In this document: positions 7,401 to 16,146 of the stretch, one piece after another
How the letters are laid out: each line of letters begins with the position of its first letter
Numbering within the stretch: position 1 is the first letter of the stretch
NCBI GenBank assembly: GCA_020161795.1
Contig: JAIUOR010000004.1
Coordinates: 1-46,261, forward strand
DNA length: 46,261 nt
Reading direction: 5' to 3'
DNA from: Actinomycetota bacterium
Lineage (GTDB): Bacteria; Actinomycetota; Actinomycetes; Propionibacteriales; Propionibacteriaceae
The notes under the pieces: model-generated
What the model saw: only the letters and a program-made list of their open reading frames with translations
What the model was told of the DNA's origin: nothing
Database searches by the model: none
Position numbers and translations under genes: made by a program

Positions 7401-10400
7401 CTACTCGATCACCAGCAGCAGGTCGCCGCCCTCGACGGCCTGGGCATGACCGATCGCCAACCGGCTGACCGTGCCGGCGACCGGGCTGGTGATCGCGGCC
7501 TCCATCTTCATCGCCTCGATGGTGGCGACCTGCTGGCCGGCCTTCACCGATTCGCCCGGCTCCACGATCAGCGTCACCACGCCGGCGAAGGGCGCGGGGA
7601 TCTGGCCGGGGACGGACGGATTCGCCCGCTCCGCGGTCGCCACCGTGGTGGCGACCGATTCGTCCCGCACCCAGACCGCGCGCAGCTGTCCGTTCACCGC
7701 GCAGATCACCTGGCGCATGCCCCGGTCGTCCGGTTCGCCGATGGCGGTGATCGACAACAACAGCTTCTTGCCGCGCTCGATCTCGACCTCGACCTCCTGG
7801 CCGAGCTTCGGGCCGTGCAGGAAGACCGTCGTGGGCAGCACCGACAGCTCGGAGTAGTCGGCGACCGCCTCGTCGTAGTCGCGCGTCGGGCCGGGGAAGA
7901 GCAGCCGGTTCAGCGTCGGCCGCGGACGGTCGGCCAGCGCCGCCTCGTCCTCGGCCGCGAGCTCGCTGCGCACCGGCTTGATCGTCCGGCCGGCGAGCGC
8001 CTTGGTGCGGAACGGCTCGGGCCAGCCGCCGGGCGGATCGCCCAGCTCGCCGGAAAGGAAGCCGATCACCGAGTCGGGGATGTCGTAGCCGGCCGGGTTG
8101 GCCTCGAAGTCGGCCGGATCGGCATTGCGGCCGACCAGCGCCAGGGCGAGATCGCCCACCACCTTCGACGACGGCGTGACCTTGACGATGTTGCCCAGGA
8201 TCCGGTTCGCCGCGGCGTACATGTCCTCGATGGCCTCGAAGCGGTCTCCCAGGCCCAGCGCGATCGCCTGCTGCCGCAGGTTCGACAGCTGCCCGCCCGG
8301 GATCTCGTGGTGGTAGACGCGTCCGGTCGGCCCGGGCAGGCCCGACTCGAAGGGCGCGTACAGGTTGCGGACCGCCTCGAAGTACGGCTCCAGGGACTCC
8401 ACCGCCTCCAGCGAGAGGCCAGTATCGCGATCGGTGTTCTCCAGAGCGGCCACCAGGGCGGACATCGAGACCTGGGAGGTGGTGCCCGCCATGGACGCCG
8501 CCGCAACGTCCACCGCGTCCACCCCGGCCTCGACCGCCGCCAACAGGGTGCCCAGCTGGCCGCCCGCGGTGTCGTGGGTGTGCAGGTGGACGGGCAGGTC
8601 GAAGTTCTCCCGCAGCGCCCGGACCAGCTTGGCTGCGGCGGGGGCCCGCAGCAGGCCGGCCATGTCCTTGATCGCCAGGATGTGCGCGCCTGCCTCGACC
8701 AACTCCTCGGCTCGCCGCAGGTAGTAGTCGAGGGTGTAGAGGGTCTCGTGAGGGCTGGTCATGTTGCCCGTGTAGCAGACGGCAGCCTCGGCGACCGCGT
8801 GGTCGGTCTCCAGCACCGCCTCGATCGCCGGACGGATCTGGTCGATGTTGTTGAGCGCGTCGAAGATCCGGAAGATGTCCAGCCCCGAGCGTGCGGCCTC
8901 ATGGACGAACGCGTTGGTGACCTTCAGCGGATACGGGGTGTAGCCGACCGTGTTGCGCCCCCGCAGCAGCATCTGCAGCGGGATGTTCGGCATGGCGGCG
9001 TGCAGCGCGTCCAGCCTCGCCCAGGGATCCTCCTTGAGGAACCGCAGCGCCACGTCGTAGGTCGCCCCGCCCCAGGCCTCGGAGGAGAACAGGTTCGGCA
9101 GCAGCCGCGAGATCACCGGTGCCACCACCACCAGATCCCGGGTGCGCACCCGGGTGGCCAGCAGCGACTGGTGCGCATCCCGGAAGGTCGTGTCGGTCAC
9201 GGCCACCGCCGTGCGGGCGCGCAGCTCGGCGGCGAACCCGGCCGGGCCCAGTTCCAGCAGCCGCTGCCGCGAGCCCGCCGGAGCCTCGCCCTTGGGGACG
9301 GACGGCAGCTTCGCCTGCGGATCCAGCACCGCGCGGGGACCGCCGTGCGGCTTGTTCACCGCGACCGAGGCCAGGTAGCTCAGCAGCTTGGTGCCGCGGT
9401 CGGCCGCGATCCGGTGGTGCAGCAGATGCGGGCGCTCGTCGATGAAGGAGGTCGTGGTGCGGCCGGCCAGGAAGTCGGGATCGGAGATCACCGCCTCCAG
9501 GAACGGGATGTTGGTCGACACTCCGCGCACCCGGAACTCGGTGAGCGCGCGATAGGCCCGCCGGGCCGCCGAGCGCAGATCGCGACCGCGGCAGGTGAGC
9601 TTCACCAGCATGGAGTCGAAGTGCGCCCCGACCGACGCTCCGGCGTAGACCACGCCGCCGTCCAGCCGGACGCCGGATCCGCCCGGGGTGCGGTACACCG
9701 CGATCGTGCCGGTGTCGGGCCGGAAGCCGTTGGCCGGATCCTCCGTCGTGACGCGGCACTGCAGGGCGGCGCCCCGGACGTGGATGTCGTCCTGGCTCAG
9801 GCCCATCTCCGCCAGCGTCTCCCCGGCGGCGATGTGGATCTGGGAGGAGACCAGGTCGACGTCGGTGACCTCCTCGGTCACGGTGTGCTCGACCTGGATG
9901 CGGGGGTTCATCTCGATGAAGACGTAGCGGCCGTCCTCGCCCACCAGGAACTCCACCGTGCCGGCGTTCACGTAGCCGATGTGGCGGGCGAACTTCACCG
10001 CGTCGGCGCACATCCGGTCGCGCAGCTCCGGGTCGAGGTTGGGGGCCGGCGCGATCTCGACGACCTTCTGGTGGCGCCGCTGCACAGAGCAGTCGCGCTC
10101 GTACAGGTGCAGCACCTCGCCGGTCGCGTCGGCCAGGATCTGTACCTCGATGTGCCGGGGACGGACGACCGCCTCCTCCAGGTACATCCGGCTGTCGCCG
10201 AAGGCCGACTCGGCCTCGCGCATCGCCTCGGCCAGCGCGGCCGGGAGCCGCTCCGCGTCGGCCACCAGCCGCATCCCGCGGCCGCCACCGCCGGAGACCG
10301 CCTTGACGAAGACCGGGAAGCCGATCTCGCCGGCCGCGGCGAGCAGCGCGTCGGGATCGGAACTCGGCTCGGAGCCCCGCAGCGTGGGCAGGCCCGCCTC

Positions 10401-10775
10401 GCGGGCGGCGGCGATGGCCCGGGCCTTGTTCCCGGTCAGCTCCAGCACCTCGTGGCGCGGGCCGATGAAGGCGATTCCGGCGGCCTCGCAGGCCTGCGCC
10501 AGATCGGGATTCTCCGACAGGAAGCCGTAGCCGGGGTAGATCGCGTCCGCGCCGGCGTGCTGGGCGGCCTCGACGATTCCCTGGATGTCGAGGAAGGCTC
10601 GTACCGGATGCCCCTGCTCACCGATCTGGTAGGACTCGTCGGCCTTCAACCGGTACTCGGCGTGCCGATCCTCGTACGGGAATACCGCCACGGTCGTGAC
10701 CCCGAGTTCGGTCGCGGCGCGGAATGCGCGCACGGCGATCTCGCCTCGGTTGGCAACCAGGATCTTGGAGAACAT
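7401..10775 (-). CDS. pyc: Pyruvate carboxylase
   Basis: This 1124-residue single-chain enzyme carboxylates pyruvate to oxaloacetate, replenishing the TCA cycle and feeding the oxaloacetate branch used in propionate fermentation. An N-terminal biotin carboxylase (about 1-450) begins MFSKILVANRGEIAVRAFRA and contains the ATP-grasp glycine loop SGGGGRGM and FIEMNPRIQVEHTVTEE. A carboxyltransferase domain follows (about 525-800; DTTFRDAHQSLLATRVRT, EAWGGATYDVALRFL, IKDMAGLLRA, HTHDTAGG), then the PYC linker, and a biotinyl domain with EAMKMEAA and Lys1090. The start at 10775 follows AGGAGG; the extra residues upstream in frame are not conserved. It is divergent from the ATP-grasp/alpha-E gene. 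Citrate synthase lies 5.5 kb away but is not in the same operon. Confidence 0.98.
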   Translation of the reverse strand: MFSKILVANRGEIAVRAFRAATELGVTTVAVFPYEDRHAEYRLKADESYQIGEQGHPVRAFLDIQGIVEAAQHAGADAIYPGYGFLSENPDLAQACEAAGIAFIGPRHEVLELTGNKARAIAAAREAGLPTLRGSEPSSDPDALLAAAGEIGFPVFVKAVSGGGGRGMRLVADAERLPAALAEAMREAESAFGDSRMYLEEAVVRPRHIEVQILADATGEVLHLYERDCSVQRRHQKVVEIAPAPNLDPELRDRMCADAVKFARHIGYVNAGTVEFLVGEDGRYVFIEMNPRIQVEHTVTEEVTDVDLVSSQIHIAAGETLAEMGLSQDDIHVRGAALQCRVTTEDPANGFRPDTGTIAVYRTPGGSGVRLDGGVVYAGASVGAHFDSMLVKLTCRGRDLRSAARRAYRALTEFRVRGVSTNIPFLEAVISDPDFLAGRTTTSFIDERPHLLHHRIAADRGTKLLSYLASVAVNKPHGGPRAVLDPQAKLPSVPKGEAPAGSRQRLLELGPAGFAAELRARTAVAVTDTTFRDAHQSLLATRVRTRDLVVVAPVISRLLPNLFSSEAWGGATYDVALRFLKEDPWARLDALHAAMPNIPLQMLLRGRNTVGYTPYPLKVTNAFVHEAARSGLDIFRIFDALNNIDQIRPAIEAVLETDHAVAEAAVCYTGNMTSPHETLYTLDYYLRRAEELVEAGAHILAIKDMAGLLRAPAAAKLVRALRENFDLPVHLHTHDTAGGQLGTLLAAVEAGVDAVDVAAASMAGTTSQVSMSALVAALENTDRDTGLSLEAVESLEPYFEAVRNLYAPFESGLPGPTGRVYHHEIPGGQLSNLRQQAIALGLGDRFEAIEDMYAAANRILGNIVKVTPSSKVVGDLALALVGRNADPADFEANPAGYDIPDSVIGFLSGELGDPPGGWPEPFRTKALAGRTIKPVRSELAAEDEAALADRPRPTLNRLLFPGPTRDYDEAVADYSELSVLPTTVFLHGPKLGQEVEVEIERGKKLLLSITAIGEPDDRGMRQVICAVNGQLRAVWVRDESVATTVATAERANPSVPGQIPAPFAGVVTLIVEPGESVKAGQQVATIEAMKMEAAITSPVAGTVSRLAIGHAQAVEGGDLLLVIE

Positions 10776-10891
10776 CGAACCTCCTCGTCTGCGTGGGGTC
10801 AATCTACAAGCTGCCACCCGCCACCGCCGCCCGGCCGTGGACACGGTGGCCGCTTGCCCGGCGGGCGCGCGGGCTGGATAGTCTGACGGGC

Positions 10892-13342
10892 ATGTCGGTG
10901 CAGGTAGCGAGCGGGGTGATCGACGCCTACCGGGCGCATCCTGCCCACTCCGGCTACGACGAGCTGGCCGGCCCCCACGGCGTGCGCCCGCACCAGTCCG
11001 CGCTCGGCGAGACGATCGAATCGCTGGGGCTGAGCGGCCTGCTCGCCGCCCGTGCGGAGGCCCGCGGCTTCGTGGTGGACGAGGGCGTCGTCTACGGCTC
11101 TCCCGTCCAGCGCACCAGCCGGCTGTGGAACATCGACCCGCTGCCCGTCGTCCTGGATCCGGCGGAATGGGCGCAGCTGGAGGCCGCTCTCGACCAGCGC
11201 TCCCGGCTGCTGGACCTGGTGCTGACCGACCTCTATACCGACCGCACCCTGCTGCGTCGCCGGGTCATTCCGGCCGCCGTCGTCCTGGGCCACCCCGGCT
11301 TCGTCCGCCAGGCCGATCGGATCGGACCCGCGCATGGCCGGCACCTGCTGCTCACCGCCAGCGATCTCGGACGCGATGACTCCGGCGCCTGGCGGGTGAT
11401 CTCCGACCGTCCGCAGGCGCCCTACGGCGCTGGCTACGCGATGGTGACCCGCCGGATCGTCAGCCGGGTGATGGCCGGGCTGCACCGGACGAGCGATCTG
11501 GCCCGGCTGCGCGGTTTCTTCCACGCCATGACCACCGCGCTGCTGGATGCCGCGCCCCACCACGCCGAGCAGCCCCGCGTCGTGGTGCTCTCACCCGGAT
11601 CCGCCAGCGAGACCGCCTTCGACACCAGCTTCGCCTCGACCATGCTCGGCTTCCCGGTGGCCGAGGCCGACGATCTGCTGACCAGCCACGGACGGGTGTG
11701 GCTGCGCGCCGGGCAGCGGCTGGAGCCGGTGGACGTGGTGCTGCGCCGGGTCGAGGCGACGATGAGCGACCCGCTGGAACTGCGTGGCGACTCGCAGCTC
11801 GGCATTCCCGGGCTGATCGAGGCGGCCCGCAACGGGCAGGTCACGATCGCCAATCCGATCGGAGCGGGGGTGCTCGACAACCCGGCGCTGCTGGGCTACC
11901 TGGAGCCGGTGGCGCAGGCACTGCTCGGCGAGGCGCCGCTGCTGACCTCGCCCGCCACCTGGTGGTGCGGTTCGCCGTCCGCGCTCTCCCACGTGATCGC
12001 CCACCTCGACCAACTGGTGATCAAGCCACTCTCTCGCGGCACCGCGCCGGTGGTCTACGGGTGGGAGCTCTCCGACCGGGCCCGCGAGGGCCTGATCGCA
12101 CGGCTGCGCGCCGAGCCGTGGCTGTGGTGCGGACAGGAGCCGCTGGAGCTCTCCACGGCCCCGGTGGTCACCGCCGAGGGGCTCGAACCGCGCCGCTTCG
12201 TGCTGCGCGCCTTCGGCGTCGCGGCCGGCGCCGGCTACACCTTCCTGCCCGGCGGGCTCGGCCGGGTCGCCGGCACGACCGGCGAACGGACGGTCACCAG
12301 CCGGCTGGCCAAGGATGTCTGGATCCCCTCCCAGGGCACCCGGCTCGCACCGCTCGCCCCCGCCCGTCCGCGGCCGGTGGTGATCTCGCCCCCGGCGCGG
12401 GTGGCGCCACGCGTGGCCGGCCGGCTGTTCGGGATCGGCGGACATGCCGAACGGGCGGAGTCGACCGCCCGCCTGGTGAAGATCGCCGACGACCTGGCCG
12501 AGGACTACTCCAGCCGCAGCGATTCCCCCGGGGCGCTCGCGATGGCCTCGCTCATCCAGGCCGTCGTCGCCACGACCGGTGTCGAGCCGCAGGAATGGGA
12601 ACCCCGTGTCGACTACCTGCGCCGCGCCGTCCTGGATGCCGGCTCGCCGGGCAGCGTCGGTGCCCGGGCCGAGCAACTGGTGGCGGGTGCGCAGCACGTC
12701 CGCGACCTGCTCAGCGTCGACACCTGGAGCGTGTTCGGCCGCCTGGAGCGCACCCTCGCCGACGACCTGGCCCCGGACGATCAGCTCCAGCCCCTGCTGG
12801 ACGACGTGCTGGAATCGCTGCTGGCCTTCGCCGGAATCCTCTCCCAGAGCATGGTGCGCGATTCCTCCTGGGCCTTCCTGGACGCCGGCGGCCGGCTGGA
12901 ACGCGCCACCCGTACCGCGGTGCTGCTGCGGCAGACCCTCAGCGATCCTGCGGCCGGCGACCTGGTCGCCGAGTCGGTCCTGCGCGCGTGCGAATCCATC
13001 ATCACCCATCGCCGCCGCTCCGCCGCCGGCACCGGACCGTCCGAGCCCCGCGAGTCGGCCCTCGTCCTGCTGGTTCGCGACGACACCAATCCCCGTTCGA
13101 TCGCCCACCAACTGCTGTCCCTGGCAGCCGACCTCCGCCTCATCGGGGACGAGACGCTCGCCGGCCAGGCCGACAGCCTGCGGGAGCGGCTCGACAGCCT
13201 GCCCCTGGACGAACCGGGCGACTGGCTGGATCGACTGACCGACGAGCTCGCCGGCCTGGGTGCGCGGCTGGCTGCGCGGCACTTTGTCCCGCAGGCCACC
13301 CGGCACCTGGCGGAATCCTTCGGCTGGGGCGGTCGATCCTGA
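10892..13342 (+). CDS. Circularly permuted ATP-grasp / alpha-E domain fusion
   Basis: The 816-residue protein fuses two families that are often separate genes. The first ~500 residues match the circularly permuted type 2 ATP-grasp family (DUF404/407): GYDELAGPHGVRPHQ, VYGSPVQRTSRLWNIDPLP, DLYTDRTLLRR, the APYGAGYAMVTRRIVSRVM region and PATWWCGSPSAL. From about residue 505 an alpha-E domain follows, with GRLFGIGGHAERAESTARL and regular helices to the end. Comparative work places such proteins with transglutaminase-like genes and Anbu-type proteasome homologues, with predicted peptide-bond or glutamate ligation; the substrate is unproven. The ATG at 10892 is chosen because MSVQVASGVIDAYRAH begins the conserved region. 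Its TGA overlaps the ATG of the next gene. Confidence 0.88.
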   Translation: MSVQVASGVIDAYRAHPAHSGYDELAGPHGVRPHQSALGETIESLGLSGLLAARAEARGFVVDEGVVYGSPVQRTSRLWNIDPLPVVLDPAEWAQLEAALDQRSRLLDLVLTDLYTDRTLLRRRVIPAAVVLGHPGFVRQADRIGPAHGRHLLLTASDLGRDDSGAWRVISDRPQAPYGAGYAMVTRRIVSRVMAGLHRTSDLARLRGFFHAMTTALLDAAPHHAEQPRVVVLSPGSASETAFDTSFASTMLGFPVAEADDLLTSHGRVWLRAGQRLEPVDVVLRRVEATMSDPLELRGDSQLGIPGLIEAARNGQVTIANPIGAGVLDNPALLGYLEPVAQALLGEAPLLTSPATWWCGSPSALSHVIAHLDQLVIKPLSRGTAPVVYGWELSDRAREGLIARLRAEPWLWCGQEPLELSTAPVVTAEGLEPRRFVLRAFGVAAGAGYTFLPGGLGRVAGTTGERTVTSRLAKDVWIPSQGTRLAPLAPARPRPVVISPPARVAPRVAGRLFGIGGHAERAESTARLVKIADDLAEDYSSRSDSPGALAMASLIQAVVATTGVEPQEWEPRVDYLRRAVLDAGSPGSVGARAEQLVAGAQHVRDLLSVDTWSVFGRLERTLADDLAPDDQLQPLLDDVLESLLAFAGILSQSMVRDSSWAFLDAGGRLERATRTAVLLRQTLSDPAAGDLVAESVLRACESIITHRRRSAAGTGPSEPRESALVLLVRDDTNPRSIAHQLLSLAADLRLIGDETLAGQADSLRERLDSLPLDEPGDWLDRLTDELAGLGARLAARHFVPQATRHLAESFGWGGRS

Positions 13343-14232
13343 TGTCCCGGCGCAGGCACCTGGTCGAACACCTCACCCGCTATCGCTACGACGCGCCGGT
13401 GGAGGCGGTCTACAACCGCGGCTTCCTGCGCCCTCGGGAGACCGGGACGCAGCGCGTCCTGACCAGCGAGCTGCTGGTGCGGCCCGAGCCGGATCAGCTC
13501 ACCGAGCACCTCGACTACTTCGGGAACCGCTCGACCTACCTGGAGACCCGGTCGCCGCACACGGAGTTCGAGGTGCTGTGCCGCAGCACCGTCGAGGTCG
13601 ACCAGCCGCTGCCCGACCTGAACCGGCTCAATCGGCACACCGTGGGCCAGGCCGCCCGGGAGCTGGCCGAGGTCGGCGACCCCGCGCTGCTCGCCGACTT
13701 CGGCCTGCCGTCACCGTTGGTCGCGATCGGTGACGCCGTGCGGGCCTACGCGTCCGCCGTCCTGGCGCCGGATCGGCCGCTGGGCGACGCCCTGGCGGCC
13801 CTTTCGACCGGGATCCACCACGACTTCGAGTACCGGACGGGGGCCACGTCGGTGGCGACCACGCTGGAGGAACTCCTCACGCTGCGCAGCGGTGTCTGCC
13901 AGGACTTCGCTCACCTCGCGGCGGGCTGCCTGCGCAGCGTCGGGCTGCCGGCGCGCTACGTCAGTGGCTATCTGGAGACCGATCCCCCACCGGGGGGAGA
14001 GAAACTGCGGGGAGCCGACGCCTCCCATGCCTGGGTGTCGGTGCTGACCCCGGCCCTCGGCTGGATCGACATCGATCCGACGAATGCCCAGTTCACCGAC
14101 TCTCGGTACATCGTGACCGCCTGGGGACGCGACTTCACCGACGTCTCCCCGTTACGCGGCGTGGTCTACACCGAAGCCGACCAGTCGGAACTGACCGTCG
14201 AGGTGGACGTCACTCCGCTGGACAATCCCTGA
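13342..14232 (+). CDS. Transglutaminase-like cysteine protease-fold protein
   Basis: This 296-residue member of the bacterial transglutaminase-like family has an N-terminal beta domain (HLTRYRYDAPVEAVYNRGFLRPR) and a papain-like core. The predicted triad is Cys186 in LRSGVCQDFAH, His229 in DASHAWVSV and Asp243 or Asp245 in WIDIDPTN. Such proteins may hydrolyse or rearrange amide bonds; partnered with an ATP-grasp/alpha-E protein they may form a small-peptide tagging or processing pathway, but that is inferred from conserved neighbourhoods. The start overlaps the upstream stop as TGATG, so the two genes form one operon and are probably translationally coupled. No proteasome-like partner is visible here. 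Confidence 0.9.
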   Translation: MSRRRHLVEHLTRYRYDAPVEAVYNRGFLRPRETGTQRVLTSELLVRPEPDQLTEHLDYFGNRSTYLETRSPHTEFEVLCRSTVEVDQPLPDLNRLNRHTVGQAARELAEVGDPALLADFGLPSPLVAIGDAVRAYASAVLAPDRPLGDALAALSTGIHHDFEYRTGATSVATTLEELLTLRSGVCQDFAHLAAGCLRSVGLPARYVSGYLETDPPPGGEKLRGADASHAWVSVLTPALGWIDIDPTNAQFTDSRYIVTAWGRDFTDVSPLRGVVYTEADQSELTVEVDVTPLDNP

Positions 14233-14242
14233 CCTCGCACCT

Positions 14243-14299
14243 CGCTGAGGCCGACCGATCCCCGACCGCCGGTGTCGGTGCGGTCGCACCGCCTCAGCG
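14243..14299. terminator. Long-range inverted repeat in the convergent spacer
   Basis: CGCTGAGGC (14243-14251) pairs with GCCTCAGCG (14291-14299); the spacer contains a nested GGTGCGGTCGCACC hairpin. It separates the transglutaminase gene from the opposing GNAT gene, so a bidirectional terminator is plausible. Confidence 0.4.
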
Positions 14300-14587
14300 C
14301 GCGGATTCCACCAACAGGTCTGCGTACTCCCGGTGGCGCTTCGCCCACGCGATCACATAGGGGCAGGTGGGCAGGATCGTCCACTGACCGTCGGCGCGCA
14401 CCTGGTCGAAGGCGAACTGCGCCAGCCGCCCGGCCAGGCCGGTGCCGCGCGCGGAGTCGGCGACGTAGGTGTGGTTGAAGTTGGCGACATCGCCCTGCAG
14501 CGCGTAGGTCATCTCGCCGGTCAGTTCACCGTCCACCCACGCCTCGAACCGCCGCTGGTCGCGGTTGTGCCTCAGCTCCTCGGCCAT
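14294..14587 (-). CDS. Small GNAT-type N-acetyltransferase (YjdJ/Gtn-like)
   Basis: The 97-residue protein corresponds to the short GNAT_2-like family: an N-terminal strand pair (RRFEAWVDGELTGEMTYAL), NFNHTYVADSARGTGLAGRLAQFAFDQVRADG, which contains the acetyl-CoA loop ARGTGLAG, and a C-terminal ILPTCPYVIAWAKRHREYADLL. Proteins of this size acetylate small amines, but the substrate cannot be inferred. The ATG at 14587 overlaps the UspA stop in an ATGA junction, so it is co-transcribed with uspA. A longer in-frame extension to 14677 lies inside uspA and is not GNAT-like. Confidence 0.85.
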   Translation of the reverse strand: MAEELRHNRDQRRFEAWVDGELTGEMTYALQGDVANFNHTYVADSARGTGLAGRLAQFAFDQVRADGQWTILPTCPYVIAWAKRHREYADLLVESAR

Positions 14588-15087
14588 CACTCCTCCGGCT
14601 CCAGCGCCTGATCGAGCTTCAGCTTGCGCGGCGGTGCTTGGTCGACATCGCGCCGGCGGCTGACCAGCACGTCGCACTTGGCGTGCTCCACCACCTGATC
14701 GGTGACCGAGCCGAGCAGCAACCCGGTGAACCCACCGAGACCGCGGGTGCCGACGACCAGGGCTCGCGCTCCTTCGGAGGCACGCACCAGTTCACGACCG
14801 GCGGCGCCGTGCGGCACCTGCAGTTCGACCTCGACCTCGGGGAACTCGGCGAGCCGATCGGCGATCTGCGCCTCGAGCTGCTCGCGAACGGCGGCTGCGA
14901 AATCCTCCACCGGCGGGACGTAGCCCGGCGACCAGGTCGCCGGGCGGGGCGCGGTGCTGATCGTCCAGGCCCGGATCACCGTGGCCTTGACGCCCAGCCG
15001 GTCGGCGAGCCACAGGCCCTTGCGGAGGGCTTCGTCGGCGAACACCGAGCCGTCGTAGCCGATGACGATGGGAGCCGATTCATCCAT
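14587..15087 (-). CDS. Universal stress protein, UspA family
   Basis: The 166-residue single-domain Usp starts with the first strand IVIGYDGSVFADEALRKGLWLADRLG and has the ATP-binding G-2x-G-9x-G-S signature as GTRGLGGFTGLLLGSVTDQVVEHAKCDVLV. This places it in the nucleotide-binding, MJ0577-like group. The C-terminal tail RRRDVDQAPPRKLKLDQALEPEE is charged and not part of the fold. It is the first gene of a two-gene unit with the small GNAT; a repeat-rich 450-bp spacer lies upstream. Confidence 0.92.
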   Translation of the reverse strand: MDESAPIVIGYDGSVFADEALRKGLWLADRLGVKATVIRAWTISTAPRPATWSPGYVPPVEDFAAAVREQLEAQIADRLAEFPEVEVELQVPHGAAGRELVRASEGARALVVGTRGLGGFTGLLLGSVTDQVVEHAKCDVLVSRRRDVDQAPPRKLKLDQALEPEE

Positions 15088-15140
15088 GACCCGACCTTAC
15101 CGAGGCTGACGGAGCAACGCAGTAGCTGGAGCGCACTGAA

Positions 15141-15201
15141 AACCGGGCGACCCCGGCCTGGCTGCCGCCTCGTGGGCGCGGCCGGCCGGAATCGCCCGGT
15201 T
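15141..15201. repeat. Inverted repeat, arms AACCGGGCGA/TCGCCCGGTT
   Basis: The perfect 10-bp arms at 15141-15150 and 15192-15201 are separated by 41 bp. The arms match the ends of the two 63-bp elements at 15265 and 15470, but this copy lacks their conserved core. Confidence 0.6.
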
Positions 15202-15264
15202 ACTGCAGGTCACGGCGGTTCGACCCGCCGTCACGGTCCGACGGGGCCCGCCTCTCGTCCACAC

Positions 15265-15327
15265 AAACCCGGTGATATCCCCCCGGTGACTGGATTATCC
15301 ACTCAGCCATCCCGGATCACCCGGTTT
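15265..15327. repeat. 63-bp dyad repeat, copy A
   Basis: The ends are AAACCCGGTGAT (15265-15276) and ATCACCCGGTTT (15316-15327), an inverted pair with one mismatch. The core CTGGATTATCCACTCAGCCA (15290-15309) is identical in copy B, and the 13-bp and 6-bp spacings around the core are the same in both copies. Confidence 0.75.
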
Positions 15328-15348
15328 CTGCGGATCAGGGCCCAGCTG

Positions 15349-15434
15349 GCCTGCCGCCAACCAACCCGCTGTCCGCCGCCAACCAACCCGCTGCCTGCTG
15401 CAGCCAGCCCGCTACCTGTCGCCAGCCGGCCGCT
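15349..15434. repeat. Degenerate 21-22-bp tandem repeat, four units
   Basis: The units start at 15349, 15371, 15393 and 15414. The first two share CCGCCAACCAACCCGCT; the later two are diverged (GCAGCCAGCCCGCT, GCCAGCCGGCCGCT). It lies between the two 63-bp copies and has no coding reading that I would support. Confidence 0.6.
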
Positions 15435-15469
15435 GCCGCCGTCCTACCGGACTCGACTCTCTTCCACCG

Positions 15470-15532
15470 AAACCGGGCAATTCCGCTCCGACGGCTGGAT
15501 TATCCACTCAGCCACTCGAAATCACCCGGTTT
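15470..15532. repeat. 63-bp dyad repeat, copy B
   Basis: The ends are AAACCGGGCAAT (15470-15481) and ATCACCCGGTTT (15521-15532), with the identical 20-bp core at 15495-15514. It ends 13 bp from the yceI stop codon. The rest of the spacer 15088-15545 holds no gene. Confidence 0.75.
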
Positions 15533-15545
15533 GCGCGAGAGAGGG

Positions 15546-16112
15546 TCAGGCGGACTTGATCGCGGAGACCTCGAGCTCGAGGGTGACCTTGTCGCTGACC
15601 AGCACGCCGCCCGCTTCGAGCGCCGCGTTCCAGGTGAGGCCCCAGTCCTTGCGGTTCACCACGACCGAGCCCTCGAAGCCGACGCGCTCGTTGCCGAAGG
15701 GATCGACGGCGACGCCACCGAACTCGAACGGCACGGTGACGGAGTTGGTGACACCGCGGATCGTCAGGTCACCGGTCACCTCGACGGTCGCGTCGTCGGT
15801 GATCTGGAAGCCCTTGCCGACGAAGGTGATCGTCGGGTTGTTGTCGGCGTCGAAGAAGTCGGCCGAGCGCAGGTGGGCGTCGCGGTTGGCGTCGCGGGTG
15901 TCGATGCTGGCGGTCTGGATGGTGACCTCGAGCGAGGAGGCCGACGGGTTCGCACCATCGATGGTGGCGGAGCCGGTGACCTCGTCGAACGACCCACGGA
16001 CCTTGGCGATCATCGCGTGCCGGGCAACGAAGCCGACCCGCGAGTGGCTCGCGTCAAGGGTGTAGGTGCCGGACAGGCCGCGGACGCCCTGGGTTTCGAC
16101 GGTGGTGCTCAT
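15546..16112 (-). CDS. YceI-family lipid-binding protein
   Basis: The 188-residue protein has the YceI lipocalin-like beta barrel pattern: GTYTLDASHSRVGFVARHAMIAKVRGSFDEVTGS at the start, SIDTRDANRDAHLRSADFFDADNNPTITF in the middle, and LTIRGVTNSVTVPFEF and VVNRKDWGLTWNAALEAGGVLVSDKVTLELEVSAI at the end. Family members bind polyprenoid or fatty-amide ligands. There is no signal peptide, so it should be cytoplasmic, unlike E. coli YceI. The ATG at 16112 has GAGAGGAAC upstream. A good sigma70-like promoter lies at 16147-16175. Confidence 0.93.
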   Translation of the reverse strand: MSTTVETQGVRGLSGTYTLDASHSRVGFVARHAMIAKVRGSFDEVTGSATIDGANPSASSLEVTIQTASIDTRDANRDAHLRSADFFDADNNPTITFVGKGFQITDDATVEVTGDLTIRGVTNSVTVPFEFGGVAVDPFGNERVGFEGSVVVNRKDWGLTWNAALEAGGVLVSDKVTLELEVSAIKSA

Positions 16113-16146
16113 GAATGTTCCTCTCGTGGCAAAGCTCAACACTAAT

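Noticed and set aside
7149-10886. Very long plus-strand frame opposite pyruvate carboxylase
   Set aside because: It is the antisense of a well-conserved enzyme; its product is His/Gly/Arg/Asp-rich with no domain, as expected from GC-rich codon third positions.
11591-13306. Long minus-strand frame opposite the ATP-grasp/alpha-E gene
   Set aside because: The plus-strand reading has recognisable domains throughout; this frame has none.
15088-15545. CRISPR array
   Set aside because: Only two or three repeat copies with unequal spacing, with dyad ends and no cas genes.
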